Shown: piece after piece, positions 1 to 7,718 of the stretch | How positions within the stretch are numbered: position 1 is the first letter of the stretch | How the letters are laid out: each line of letters starts with the position of its first letter | NCBI GenBank assembly: GCA_959600835.1 | Contig: CAUGNQ010000037.1 | Location: forward strand, 1-20,222 | Direction: 5' to 3' | From: an uncultured Collinsella sp. | GTDB lineage: Bacteria > Actinomycetota > Coriobacteriia > Coriobacteriales > Coriobacteriaceae | DNA: 20,222 nt | The notes under the pieces: model-generated | The model's input: only the letters and a program-made list of their open reading frames with translations | Told to the model about the DNA's origin: nothing | The model's database searches: none | Position numbers and translations under genes: made by a program

Positions 1-862
1 GGTGGCGCAGCTCGTAGTTAAAGTCGCGCACCTGCTCGCGGGCGCCCAGGTAATCGGTATCGATGGTCACCTTGGCGGTGTCGCCCAGCAGGTCGCCGGC
101 AAGGCCGGTGGCGCTGGCGCCGGCGCCCAGGACGGTGTGCTGCACGTTGACGCGCGCGCCCTCGTCCAGGAACAGGCCGGTGTCGTCGAGTGCGATCCAG
201 CTGTCGTCGAGTGTCTGCGTGCAGGTCACGTTGACGGTGGCGTACTCGTGGGCGCACACGCGTAGCACGGAGCCCACGACACCCTCGCCGGTAACAGGAG
301 AGTCTAGGGCAATATGCAGGTCGAGCGTTGCCTGCGGGCGAGCGACGATGTCGATGGCGGCGATGGCCGCGGCGGCATCGACACCGCTCACACGCACGGT
401 AACCGTGGCGTGCTGGTATGCGGGCACATCGATGACGATGCGCTTGGTAGCGTGCTCGGCCAAGTAGGCGTAGGCAGCCTCGCCCATGCCGGTTTCGAAG
501 GCTTCAGCAGGGGAGAGCTCCTCCTCGAGCTTGATGGCGCCGGCCTGGTAGACGGAGGTGGCGGGCACGTCGAGCTCGGTCTCGGGCGTGATGCGGGCGC
601 GGTCGGCGGCATCACCGGGGGCGGAGGCGCGGCGCTCGGGGAAGCGCTCGGCCATGGCGTTCATGGCGGTGCCAAACGCGTCGGCAGCGCCGGAAAACTG
701 CTCGCCCAAGCCTTCGACCTCAACGGCCTCCGCGGGAGCGGCGGCAAGCTCGTCAGAGAGCTCGAGCTTGGTCTGATTCATTTTCAACCAGCCCCAGGTT
801 GCTGCGGGCATCGCGTTGACCTGCTCGAGCGTGGTAGCAGCGGTGTTGGTTTCCTGTTTCAT
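1..862 (-). CDS. sufD: Fe-S cluster assembly protein SufD (C-terminus beyond left edge)
   Basis: This is the scaffold partner of SufB in the SufBCD complex, which assembles Fe-S clusters in the cytoplasm. The minus-strand frame starts at the ATG at 862-860 (MKQETNTAATTLEQVNAMPAATW) and stays open to the left edge, so about 287 residues are visible and the C-terminus is missing. The N-terminal part (T-W-x-W-L-K-x-N near residues 23-29) and the later beta-helix-like stretch (T-L-D-D-S-W-I-A-L-D-D-T, then a run ending D-F-N-Y-E-L-R-H) fit SufD. The start overlaps the sufB stop in a TAATG junction, which implies translational coupling and similar amounts of the two proteins. The name rests on this similarity and on the position after sufC and sufB. 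Confidence is high although the end is not seen. Confidence 0.9.
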   Translation of the reverse strand, partial: MKQETNTAATTLEQVNAMPAATWGWLKMNQTKLELSDELAAAPAEAVEVEGLGEQFSGAADAFGTAMNAMAERFPERRASAPGDAADRARITPETELDVPATSVYQAGAIKLEEELSPAEAFETGMGEAAYAYLAEHATKRIVIDVPAYQHATVTVRVSGVDAAAAIAAIDIVARPQATLDLHIALDSPVTGEGVVGSVLRVCAHEYATVNVTCTQTLDDSWIALDDTGLFLDEGARVNVQHTVLGAGASATGLAGDLLGDTAKVTIDTDYLGAREQVRDFNYELRH

Positions 863-2274
863 TATCCGATCGCTCCTTCCATCTCGAGCTTGATCAGGTT
901 GTTCATCTCGACGGCGTACTCCAGCGGCAACTCCTTGGAGACCGGGTTGGCAAAGCCGTTGACGATCATGGTGCGGGCCTCTTCCTCCGAGATGCCGCGG
1001 CTCATCAGGTAGAACACCTTGTCGTCGCCGATACGACCGATGGTGGCCTCGTGGCCGATGTCGACGTTCTTGGCGCGGATGTCCATGGCCGGAATAGTGT
1101 CGGAGCGGCTCTGGTCGTCGAGCATCAGCGACTGGCAGCTCACGGTTGCCTTGGAGCCCTCGGCCTTGGGCGTGGCCACGATAGAGCTGCGGAAGGTCTG
1201 GATGCCGCCGCTCTTGGAGATGCCCTTGGTCTCGACGGTCGCCGAGGTCTCGGGCGCGTTGAGTACGACCTTGCAGCCGGTATCGAGGTTCTGGCCGGCG
1301 CCGGCAAAGGTGATGCCGGTAAAGCTCGAACGGGCGCGGCGGCCGTTGAGCACGCTCATGGGATAGAGGTAGCCCACGTGGCTGCCGAAGGAGCCACTGA
1401 TCCACTCGATGTCGCCGTCCTCGTCCACGCGCGCACGCTTGGTGTTGAGGTTGTACATGTTCTTGGACCAGTTCTCGATGGTCGAGTAGCGCAGGTGTGC
1501 GCGTTTGCCCACAAAGAGCTCGACGGCGCCGGCGTGGAGGTTGGCTACGTTGTACTTGGGCGCGGAGCAACCCTCGATAAAGTGCAGGTCGGCGTCGTCC
1601 TCGACGATGATGAGCGTGTGCTCAAACTGGCCGGCGCCCTTGGCGTTAAGACGGAAGTAGCTCTGCAGCGGGAAGTCGAGCTTGGTGCCCTTGGGCACGT
1701 AGACAAACGAGCCGCCCGACCATACGGCGCCGTGCAGGGCCGCAAACTTGTGGTCGGTGGGCGGGATGAGCGTCATAAACTTCTCGTGGATGAGCGGTTC
1801 CCACTGCGGGTCGTGCAGGGCCTCCTCGATGCCGGAGTAGACGATGCCCATCTTGGACGCGGTGTCCTGCATGTTGTGGTAGACCAGCTCGGAGTCGTAC
1901 TGCGCGCCGACGCCTGCCAGGTAGCTGCGCTCGGCCTCGGGGATGCCCAGGCGCTCAAAGGTGTTCTTGATGTCGTCGGGCACCGACTCCCAGTCGTGTT
2001 TTTGGTCGGTGTTGGGCTTGACGTAGGTGACGATGTTGTCCATGTCCAAGCCCTCGATGGAGGGGCCCCACGTCGGATCCGGGAAGCGGTTGAAAATCTC
2101 GAGGGACTTGAGGCGCAGGTCGAGCATCCACTGTGGCTCGTCCTTCTTGGCGCTGATCTCGCGCACGATGTCGGGCGTGATGCCGGCGTCGAGGCGCTCG
2201 AATCCCTTCTCGCCATAGGTGAAGTCGTAGAGGCTGCGGTCGATGTCCGCGACCTCGGTGCGGTTCTTGGTCAT
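862..2274 (-). CDS. sufB: Fe-S cluster assembly protein SufB
   Basis: SufB is the core scaffold of the SufBC2D complex, on which new Fe-S clusters form before transfer to apoproteins. The 470-residue product has the usual SufB length. The C-terminal core is well kept: the cysteine of V-S-C-Q-S-L-M-L (about residue 382) corresponds to the essential SufB cysteine of other bacteria, and G-H-E-A-T-I-G holds the essential glutamate. The ending F-Y-L-M-S-R-G-I-S-E-E-E-A followed by I-V-N-G-F is a family hallmark. The ATG at 2274 is preceded on the minus strand by AAGGGG, which directly follows the sufC stop 12 bases upstream. The stop overlaps the sufD start by one base. All three genes therefore look like one transcript. 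No sign of damage. Confidence 0.97.
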   Translation of the reverse strand: MTKNRTEVADIDRSLYDFTYGEKGFERLDAGITPDIVREISAKKDEPQWMLDLRLKSLEIFNRFPDPTWGPSIEGLDMDNIVTYVKPNTDQKHDWESVPDDIKNTFERLGIPEAERSYLAGVGAQYDSELVYHNMQDTASKMGIVYSGIEEALHDPQWEPLIHEKFMTLIPPTDHKFAALHGAVWSGGSFVYVPKGTKLDFPLQSYFRLNAKGAGQFEHTLIIVEDDADLHFIEGCSAPKYNVANLHAGAVELFVGKRAHLRYSTIENWSKNMYNLNTKRARVDEDGDIEWISGSFGSHVGYLYPMSVLNGRRARSSFTGITFAGAGQNLDTGCKVVLNAPETSATVETKGISKSGGIQTFRSSIVATPKAEGSKATVSCQSLMLDDQSRSDTIPAMDIRAKNVDIGHEATIGRIGDDKVFYLMSRGISEEEARTMIVNGFANPVSKELPLEYAVEMNNLIKLEMEGAIG

Positions 2275-2286
2275 TGCGTCGCCCCT

Positions 2287-3087
2287 TTACGCCTGCTGCT
2301 CGGCAGCGGCGGCTTCGGCCTGGGCGCGCTGCTCGGCGGCCTCGCGCTCGAAGGTCTCAAAACCGTTCTTGTCGATCCAGGGAATGAGCGAGGCGTCGTC
2401 CTCGCGTACGATGTGGCCCTTGACCATAACGTGGACGCGGTCGACATCCAGGTGTTCCAGGATGCGCGTGTTGTGCGTGATGATGAGCATGGAGCCGTCG
2501 CAGCTCTTGCGGTACGCGTCCATGCCGTGGCTGACGGTGGACAGGGCGTCGACGTCCAGGCCGGAGTCGGTTTCGTCCAGGATGGCGAGTTTGGGCTGCA
2601 GCAGCAGAAGCTGGAGCATCTCGACCTTCTTCTTCTCGCCGCCCGAGAAGCCTACGCCCAACTCGCGGTTGAGGTAGGCGGTATCCATGTTGAGCTCGGC
2701 CGCGAGCTCCTTGACGCGACGGCGGAATTCCTTGCCCTTCATCTCCAGGCCGGGACGGCCGGCGATGCTGGCACGCAAAAAGCTCGACAGCGGCACGCCC
2801 GGAATCTCGACCGGGGCCTGGAAGCTCAGGAACAGGCCGGCGCGCGAACGCTTGTCGGTGGTGAGCTCGGTGATGTCCTGGCGGTCAAAGACGATACGGC
2901 CGTCGTTGACCGTGTAGACGGGGTCGCCCATGACCAGGTGGCCCAGGGTGGATTTGCCGGCGCCGTTGGGTCCCATCAGCACATGGGTCTCGCCGGCGGC
3001 GACGTTGAGGTTGACGTTGTGGAGGATGGTCTTCTCGTCCACGGAGGCGGTCAGACCTTCGATGGAAAGCAGCGGATTTGCGCTCAT
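2287..3087 (-). CDS. sufC: Fe-S cluster assembly ATPase SufC
   Basis: SufC is the ABC-type ATPase that drives shape changes in SufBD during cluster assembly; it is cytoplasmic and not a transporter. Walker A is G-P-N-G-A-G-K-S-T at about residues 39-47, the signature is F-S-G-G-E-K-K-K-V-E-M-L, and Walker B is L-A-I-L-D-E-T-D-S-G-L-D, all typical of SufC. I chose the ATG at 3087-3085 (MSANPLLSIEG, 266 residues) because AGAGAGGG lies just upstream on the minus strand. A longer frame opens at 3117 but has no good ribosome binding site and would add ten residues absent from the family. An Ala/Glu/Gln-rich tail ends the protein. It is the first gene of the sufCBD operon seen here, divergent from the Rrf2 regulator. 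Confidence 0.96.
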   Translation of the reverse strand: MSANPLLSIEGLTASVDEKTILHNVNLNVAAGETHVLMGPNGAGKSTLGHLVMGDPVYTVNDGRIVFDRQDITELTTDKRSRAGLFLSFQAPVEIPGVPLSSFLRASIAGRPGLEMKGKEFRRRVKELAAELNMDTAYLNRELGVGFSGGEKKKVEMLQLLLLQPKLAILDETDSGLDVDALSTVSHGMDAYRKSCDGSMLIITHNTRILEHLDVDRVHVMVKGHIVREDDASLIPWIDKNGFETFEREAAEQRAQAEAAAAEQQA

Positions 3088-3171
3088 GCTGTCCCTCTCT
3101 GTATATGGTGTACTCATAGGTGTACTAAACCCTAGGAATCTTCTCGGAATAAAGTTACTATGGGTTCGGCG

Positions 3172-3195
3172 TTAGTCAAGGGAAAACCCGACTAA
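3172..3195. promoter_or_regulatory. Inverted repeat TTAGTC-N12-GACTAA, candidate Rrf2 operator
   Basis: Perfect 6-bp arms TTAGTC and GACTAA are separated by 12 bases, 24 bp in all. The right part read on the minus strand gives TTGACTAA, so the site overlaps the best -35 candidate of sufC. A repressor bound here would block suf transcription. The IscR-like assignment is inference. Confidence 0.45.
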
Positions 3196-3260
3196 TCCAC
3201 TCGACTTTTTAGATGCGTGACATAATTAATCAGGATTGTTTGCCCCGCGCGCATAAGATT

Positions 3261-3290
3261 TGGGACAAACAAGCCTGGTATTTTGTCCCA
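3261..3290 (+). promoter_or_regulatory. Perfect 9-bp inverted repeat in rrf2 leader
   Basis: TGGGACAAA (3261-3269) and TTTGTCCCA (3282-3290) are perfect complements around a 12-base centre, ending 20 bases before the Rrf2 start codon. It could be an operator for autoregulation or an mRNA hairpin. No T-run follows, so it is not an intrinsic terminator. Confidence 0.5.
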
Positions 3291-3310
3291 GGAACAACGG
3301 GAGGGTAGAT

Positions 3311-3742
3311 ATGCTCATTTCTTCCAAGGGCCGCTATGCCCTCCGGTTAATGATCTATATCGCGGCGCTCGGTGACGCCGAGGGCAAGATTGCCCTGCGC
3401 GAGGTTGCCGACCGCGAGCATATCTCACAAAAGTATTTGGAGCAGCTGGTTCGTCCGCTCATGAAGGCGGGCCTGCTTAAGAGCGTGCGCGGCAAAGGCG
3501 GTGGCTACATGATGGCCAAGGACCCCGCCGAGGTGCGTGCTGGCGACATCCTGCGCGCTGTCGAGGGCAGCACGGCGCCCGTGGCGTGCGACGGCATCGA
3601 CAACAGCTGCACCCGCAGCGATTTGTGCTCAACCGTCAAGTTCTGGCGCGGCCTGGACGACGTGATCGAAAAGTACGTCGACGGCGTGACGTTGGCCGAC
3701 CTGGCCGCCGTCCCCGAAGTCAACTTCAACATCAAGCTGTAG
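3311..3742 (+). CDS. Rrf2-family transcriptional regulator (IscR/SufR-like)
   Basis: This is a small winged-helix DNA-binding regulator of 143 residues. The start M-L-I-S-S-K-G-R-Y-A-L-R-L-M, the recognition-helix region S-Q-K-Y-L-E-Q-L-V-R-P-L-M-K-A-G and the wing S-V-R-G-K-G-G-G-Y are classic Rrf2. After the helix-turn-helix come three cysteines spaced C-x6-C-x5-C, the place where IscR-type members bind a 2Fe-2S cluster. The ATG at 3311 follows GGGAGGG at a good distance; an upstream in-frame start at 3260 would add 17 residues that do not fit the family and would cut into the inverted repeat. Divergent to sufCBD, so it most likely senses Fe-S supply and controls that operon. A cysteine-metabolism regulator (CymR type) is a less likely alternative. 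Confidence 0.9.
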   Translation: MLISSKGRYALRLMIYIAALGDAEGKIALREVADREHISQKYLEQLVRPLMKAGLLKSVRGKGGGYMMAKDPAEVRAGDILRAVEGSTAPVACDGIDNSCTRSDLCSTVKFWRGLDDVIEKYVDGVTLADLAAVPEVNFNIKL

Positions 3743-3772
3743 GTTTAGCGCAATTCCTTAAGATTTCGCGGA

Positions 3773-3825
3773 GGGTTGTTGCCGTTTACCGAGGGGTTGT
3801 TGTGCAACAACGGGTGAGCTGCAAT
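3773..3825 (+). promoter_or_regulatory. Promoter and operator-like repeats before the wall protein gene
   Basis: GGGTTGTTG occurs at 3773-3781 and again at 3794-3802, exactly 21 bp apart (two helical turns). The second copy is part of a palindrome GTTGTTG-TG-CAACAAC (3796-3811). TTGTTG at 3797-3802 followed by 17 bases and TGCAAT (3820-3825) is a reasonable -35/-10 pair, so the palindrome would cover the -35. A factor bound here would control the surface protein downstream. Confidence 0.5.
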
Positions 3826-3881
3826 ACTTAATTCTATCTTTGCAAACTGCACTTTAACTACACCAATGCAGGGAGGATCTT

Positions 3882-5696
3882 ATGCAGCGCAAGCATTCTG
3901 CTATTGTCGCGGGCCTGACGCTGGCGCTTTCGTTTGGCGCCGTTTCCGTGCCGGCACCCGCCGCTGCCGAGGAGCCCACGCCGGGCGTTGCCTCGGATGC
4001 GACCGATATCGATAAGGGTCTCTATACCCAGCAGTCCTTCTCGGGCGTGCTGAGGTCGGTCCAGGGCGTTTCGTTTGTTAACGTGACCCCCGAGATGAAG
4101 TACTTTACCAAGTACGAGAGCCATGGCAACTATAACCAGGGCTTTTCGTATGGCGACGGCTATAACGCGCTGGGTTATTACCAGTTCGACCGTCGATGGT
4201 CGCTCATTCCGTTTATGAAGCAGGCCTACAACTACAACCCCGAAAAATACAGCATGCTCAAGGATGCGATTGATCGCGGCAGCGAGATTTCCAACACGAG
4301 CAATGCCATGTACGAGAACGGCCAGCTCACCGAGTTGGGCCGTATTGCGCAGGAGGCTTTCCAAGGTGCTTATAACACCGACCCTGTTGAGTTCTCGGCT
4401 CTGCAGGATGCGTATGCGTACAACTCGTACTATGCGGTGACCGAGGCGTGGCTCAAGAGCGGCCTGGGCATTGATATTTCGGGCCGTGCCGATTGCGTTA
4501 AGGGCATGGTGTGGAGCATCACCAACATGTGCGGCACCGGTGGTTGCAGGGACTTCTTCCGTTGGGCAAACCTTTCTAACAGTATGACTGATCGCGAGTT
4601 TGTGACGGCGCTTTCCAACAGTGTGGTCAATAACGTGGCGACCAAGTATTCGAGCCAGCCCCAGTATCATGAGGGCTGGAAGAACCGCTACCGCAACGAG
4701 CTGAAGGACTGTTTGGTTTATATCGCCGAGGACGAGGCCGCTGCCGCTGCGACGCCCGTGCAGCCCGAACCTACGCCGGCGCCCTCGCCGACGCCTGATT
4801 CGAATGACGACTCGAGCGACGATGCCAACGATGACAGGATGGATGCGCCCTCGACCGGTGCTGACGGTGATGGCTCTGCTGATGGCACTACCAACAACGG
4901 CTCCACCTCGAACGGCTCCGATTCAAACGGCTCTGCTGCGGGCGATTCGTCTTCAAGCTCTGCCGGCAATACGGACAGCGACGCTTCTGGTTCGACCGGC
5001 GCTGGCACCTCTAACCCATCCACCGGCTCGATCGATTCGTCCGTTGGCACCGGCTCTAACAACGGCTCCGGCTCTGACGCAAACCCTGGTTCCGATGCTT
5101 CCAAGGATGACTCGAATAAGGCGCCGGACGTTCCCGTTGCTTCGCCGGACAAGAAGCCTTCTTTCTCCGAGCAGCTTGGTTCTACGCTGGGCTCTTCGCT
5201 GATGGCTGGCGTCAATAACGGCTCGACCCAGAACAAGGGCAACTCTGATCAGGTTTCCACGGAAAAGATCGAAGCCGCAAAGGGCGACTCCAAGGACAAG
5301 GCTTCCGAGAAGACCGAATCCGATAAGGGTTCTAGCTCTGAGGAGAAGAGCGACAAGTCCGAACAGAAGAAGGACGAGGATAAGAAGTCTGAATCTGAGG
5401 AGAAGGACAAGAGCAAGGCCGAGGGCGAAAAGAAACAGTCCGAAGACGACGACAAGAGCGGTGCTGACAACCAGGTCCAAGAGCAAAATGACTCCAAAAC
5501 GGTGACCACCACGACCACGACGACTACAACTACCAAGTCCTCGGGCGGCAACATGCCCAAGACGGGCGATCTGATTGTGATGGCGAGCCTTGCCAGTGCA
5601 AGCTTGGCCACACTGGGCGCTACGTCTATCGTAAGTGGTAAGCATAAGCTCGATCAGCAGAAGAAGGCTTCTGGGGAGGACGGCTTGGAGGAGTAA
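3882..5696 (+). CDS. Secreted, sortase-anchored protein with lysozyme-like head domain
   Basis: A 604-residue cell-wall protein. Residues 1-29 form a signal peptide (basic start, hydrophobic core, cleavage near A-P-A-A-A-E). Residues about 70-280 resemble the lysozyme/transglycosylase-like domain of VgrG-related proteins: a glutamate at about residue 79 in K-Y-E-S-H-G-N-Y-N-Q-G, then N-A-L-G-Y-Y-Q-F, plus four cysteines later in the domain. Then come a Pro-rich link, a Ser/Gly/Asn/Asp-rich region to about residue 420, a Lys/Glu/Asp/Ser-rich charged region and a Thr run. The C-terminus has M-P-K-T-G-D, a hydrophobic helix and a basic tail, a variant LPXTG sorting signal. ATG at 3882 follows GGGAGGA. 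Inference: a peptidoglycan-acting enzyme held away from the wall by a flexible stalk. The exact enzyme activity is not established. Confidence 0.8.
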   Translation: MQRKHSAIVAGLTLALSFGAVSVPAPAAAEEPTPGVASDATDIDKGLYTQQSFSGVLRSVQGVSFVNVTPEMKYFTKYESHGNYNQGFSYGDGYNALGYYQFDRRWSLIPFMKQAYNYNPEKYSMLKDAIDRGSEISNTSNAMYENGQLTELGRIAQEAFQGAYNTDPVEFSALQDAYAYNSYYAVTEAWLKSGLGIDISGRADCVKGMVWSITNMCGTGGCRDFFRWANLSNSMTDREFVTALSNSVVNNVATKYSSQPQYHEGWKNRYRNELKDCLVYIAEDEAAAAATPVQPEPTPAPSPTPDSNDDSSDDANDDRMDAPSTGADGDGSADGTTNNGSTSNGSDSNGSAAGDSSSSSAGNTDSDASGSTGAGTSNPSTGSIDSSVGTGSNNGSGSDANPGSDASKDDSNKAPDVPVASPDKKPSFSEQLGSTLGSSLMAGVNNGSTQNKGNSDQVSTEKIEAAKGDSKDKASEKTESDKGSSSEEKSDKSEQKKDEDKKSESEEKDKSKAEGEKKQSEDDDKSGADNQVQEQNDSKTVTTTTTTTTTTKSSGGNMPKTGDLIVMASLASASLATLGATSIVSGKHKLDQQKKASGEDGLEE

Positions 5697-5729
5697 TCTT
5701 CCAGATCGTTTTCTATAAGAGTTTGGGAC

Positions 5730-5765
5730 GGGGTCCGGTGCGGCGGCATCGGCCCCCCTTTTTTT
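5730..5765 (+). terminator. Intrinsic terminator after the wall protein gene
   Basis: GGGGTCCG (5730-5737) pairs with CGGCCCCC (5750-5757) with one mismatch around a 12-base loop. A run of T follows at 5759-5765, 34 bases after the stop codon. Confidence 0.85.
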
Positions 5766-5775
5766 GTTGTGCAAC
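5764..5775. promoter_or_regulatory. Second copy of the TTGTTGTGCAAC motif
   Basis: The 12-mer TTGTTGTGCAAC here is identical to 3797-3808 upstream of the wall protein gene. It contains the short palindrome GTTG-TG-CAAC. It lies 62 bases upstream of the likely -35 of the AAA gene, directly behind the terminator T-run. A shared regulator is possible but not shown. Confidence 0.35.
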
Positions 5776-5837
5776 GATTTGTTATGCCCCCTCGGGGGGC
5801 TGTTGCTACCGCTGCCCGAAACGTTTGCATGTCGATA

Positions 5838-5865
5838 TTGTTGCGCTCTACCCGCTCGCTACAAT
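5838..5865 (+). promoter_or_regulatory. Promoter of the AAA-ATPase-like gene
   Basis: TTGTTG (5838-5843), a 16-base spacer and TACAAT (5860-5865) form a good sigma-70-type promoter, 33 bases before the GTG start codon. Confidence 0.6.
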
Positions 5866-5898
5866 GGGCATCGTGCTGCGTTAGAAGGAGAGTTTACG

Positions 5899-7698
5899 GT
5901 GTCTGAACAGGTGAATTGTGGTTTTACTCATGCGTTTGGTGCACGGTTGCTCAATCATGCGGATAGCGCAGCTCTACCGGTTGATGCACACGACTTTTCC
6001 GATGCAATCAATCGGTGTTTACTCGTCGATAAGACTATGTTTATTGCCGATATATTGGACAGTGAAGCACCTGTTGCGCTTTGCTGTCGGCCCAAGGGTT
6101 TTGGCAAGAGCATGAATTTATCGATGCTCAAGTGCTATTTGGAACGACCTGATCGCCGGCTGCCGGATCGAAGCCTGTTCGCTGGTACCCAGATTTGGCA
6201 GGCGGGCGGCGGTCGCTATCGTGATGAGTACGCGAGTTATCCGGTCATCATGCTCGACTTTACAGCTGCCGCTTCGAGGCATGGCGCTGGTGCTGCGGCA
6301 GCAATTCGCGGGGCTGTCGTGCGCGAGTGCGCCCGATTACTGCCGCTGCTTGCCGCGCCTGATCTGTCAAGACGTGAGGTTCGTCTTATCGAGAGGGCGG
6401 CGCGTGGGGTGGCCAGCGATAAGGAGATCGATGCGGCGCTTGGCGTGCTTATTAAACTGCTCCAGGCAGCTTTCGATGAGCAGGTTGTTCTTCTGATAGA
6501 CGACTACGACGCGGTATGTCCAAAGCGTTTGGACGCTAAGGACGACGGTAGCGTGGATTCCCTAGAGTCGCTCAGCCGAATGTTGTTCGACACCATTGCC
6601 GATGCCGGCGACTCGTTGCGATTGACGTGTCTGATGTGCGAACGCCCCGGTCATGCCGAGTTTGCGTTGTCCCAACGTGGGGTTTCCTATCGGTCGGCGA
6701 CAGCGTTGTCGAGTTGGTGTGATCGATGGTTCGGTTTTTCGGACGACGAAGTCCAAGTGCTGTTGGATTGCATCGGTCGCAACGGCTGTCTGGATGACGC
6801 GCGTGAGTGGCTCGAGGGCTATCTGCTTGGTGGTTTTTATTGCTCGAGCCCGGAGCGCGTGGTGGACTACGCACATCGCGGTTGCGTCGCGCCCGTTCGG
6901 GCAGATCTGTATGGTTACGCCGACCGTCTGAGCGCATGCGTCGGCGACTGGAATCTCATGCGCCTGTCCGCATTGTTCGATTTACTTGAGGCGCATGGGT
7001 TTATTGAGGTGCCAGTGCATGTGCATGCCGAGGAGGCCGATGCCGCCAAGCCCGAAGATATCTGGACAGCGCTGTATCTGTCTGGATTTCTTACGACGGA
7101 CATGACGGGGCATTCGGAAAACGGCGCGTGCCTTCGTTCCCTGCGTCTGCCTAATAACGAAGTGCGTCAGGCGCTCCGTCTTGTAATTCTGGAATGGTTT
7201 GAGTGCGCCGTTGAGGACGTTGGAGTTATCGACTCGTTCCATGACGGGCTGTGTCGAGGAGACGAGGACACTGTAAAGCAAGCTTTGAGCTGTGCTATCA
7301 GCGATCTGGGCATCGATGTGGGCCAATCAGATATGCCGACAGCCTATCATCTGGCGCTTCAGGGGCTCTGCTTTGGACTGCCCGGCTATTGCAATCCCAG
7401 CTCCAAGCGAAGTGGCGTCTCGGATCGCTGGGATATCCAGGTGATTCCCACCGGTCGGGTGTTTGACGTGGCCGACACGCTCGGCATGCTCGATGAGCGA
7501 CCGCTCATTACGGTCAACATGTTGTACGACCCTGGCGTCGATGCCCTGGGCCTGGAACTGTTGGCGGTTCAGGCGCTGCTCGACATAGAGCGCGACGGCA
7601 TCGATGATATCCGCGTGCCGCGCCCCGCCGTCGGGCGCATGCGTTGGGGCTTTGGCTTTGACGGTCAGCGTGTGTCCGTGGTGTGTCAACGACTGTAG
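5899..7698 (+). CDS. AAA-ATPase-like protein with degenerate PD-(D/E)XK-type C-terminal domain
   Basis: A 599-residue protein with GTG start at 5899, preceded by AGAAGGAGA. The N-terminal half matches the AAA-ATPase-like family (Pfam AAA-ATPase_like): L-V-D-K-T near residue 43, a P-loop variant R-P-K-G-F-G-K-S at about 64-71 followed by M-N-L-S-M-L, and a Walker B-like V-L-L-I-D-D-Y-D near residue 200. These proteins usually end in a PD-(D/E)XK nuclease-like domain. Here the expected S-N-R-E-S-G-x-G-R-Y-D-I region reads S-S-K-R-S-G-V-S-D-R-W-D-I, and the following E-x-K strand reads L-I-T-V-N-M-L, so catalytic residues seem lost. The role of this family is not known; many copies occur in gut bacteria. 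It stands alone, convergent with the next gene only 20 bases away. Confidence 0.75.
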   Translation: MSEQVNCGFTHAFGARLLNHADSAALPVDAHDFSDAINRCLLVDKTMFIADILDSEAPVALCCRPKGFGKSMNLSMLKCYLERPDRRLPDRSLFAGTQIWQAGGGRYRDEYASYPVIMLDFTAAASRHGAGAAAAIRGAVVRECARLLPLLAAPDLSRREVRLIERAARGVASDKEIDAALGVLIKLLQAAFDEQVVLLIDDYDAVCPKRLDAKDDGSVDSLESLSRMLFDTIADAGDSLRLTCLMCERPGHAEFALSQRGVSYRSATALSSWCDRWFGFSDDEVQVLLDCIGRNGCLDDAREWLEGYLLGGFYCSSPERVVDYAHRGCVAPVRADLYGYADRLSACVGDWNLMRLSALFDLLEAHGFIEVPVHVHAEEADAAKPEDIWTALYLSGFLTTDMTGHSENGACLRSLRLPNNEVRQALRLVILEWFECAVEDVGVIDSFHDGLCRGDEDTVKQALSCAISDLGIDVGQSDMPTAYHLALQGLCFGLPGYCNPSSKRSGVSDRWDIQVIPTGRVFDVADTLGMLDERPLITVNMLYDPGVDALGLELLAVQALLDIERDGIDDIRVPRPAVGRMRWGFGFDGQRVSVVCQRL

Positions 7699-7718
7699 CG
7701 GCGGGCGAAAGCCCTTTA

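Larger units (their letters stand above)
3088..3310. promoter_or_regulatory. Divergent suf / rrf2 control region
   Basis: This 223-base spacer lies between divergent sufC and the Rrf2 gene. It holds two inverted repeats listed separately (3172-3195 and 3261-3290). On the minus strand TTGACT (3179-3174) followed 16-17 bases later by TAACTT/AACTTT is a weak sufC promoter candidate; its -35 lies inside the first repeat. GGTGTACT occurs twice, at 3107-3114 and 3119-3126, in the sufC leader. I cannot place a convincing promoter for the Rrf2 gene. Divergent arrangement with a family regulator suggests feedback by Fe-S status, which is an inference. Confidence 0.6.

Noticed and set aside
1051..3135. 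A 694-codon plus-strand frame opposite sufB and sufC
   Set aside because: It lies antisense to two clearly real genes and has no family features; long antisense frames are expected in GC-rich genes with strong third-position bias.
4718..5774. Several Ser- or Leu-rich minus-strand frames opposite the wall protein stalk
   Set aside because: They mirror the low-complexity codons of the real gene and have no start signals.
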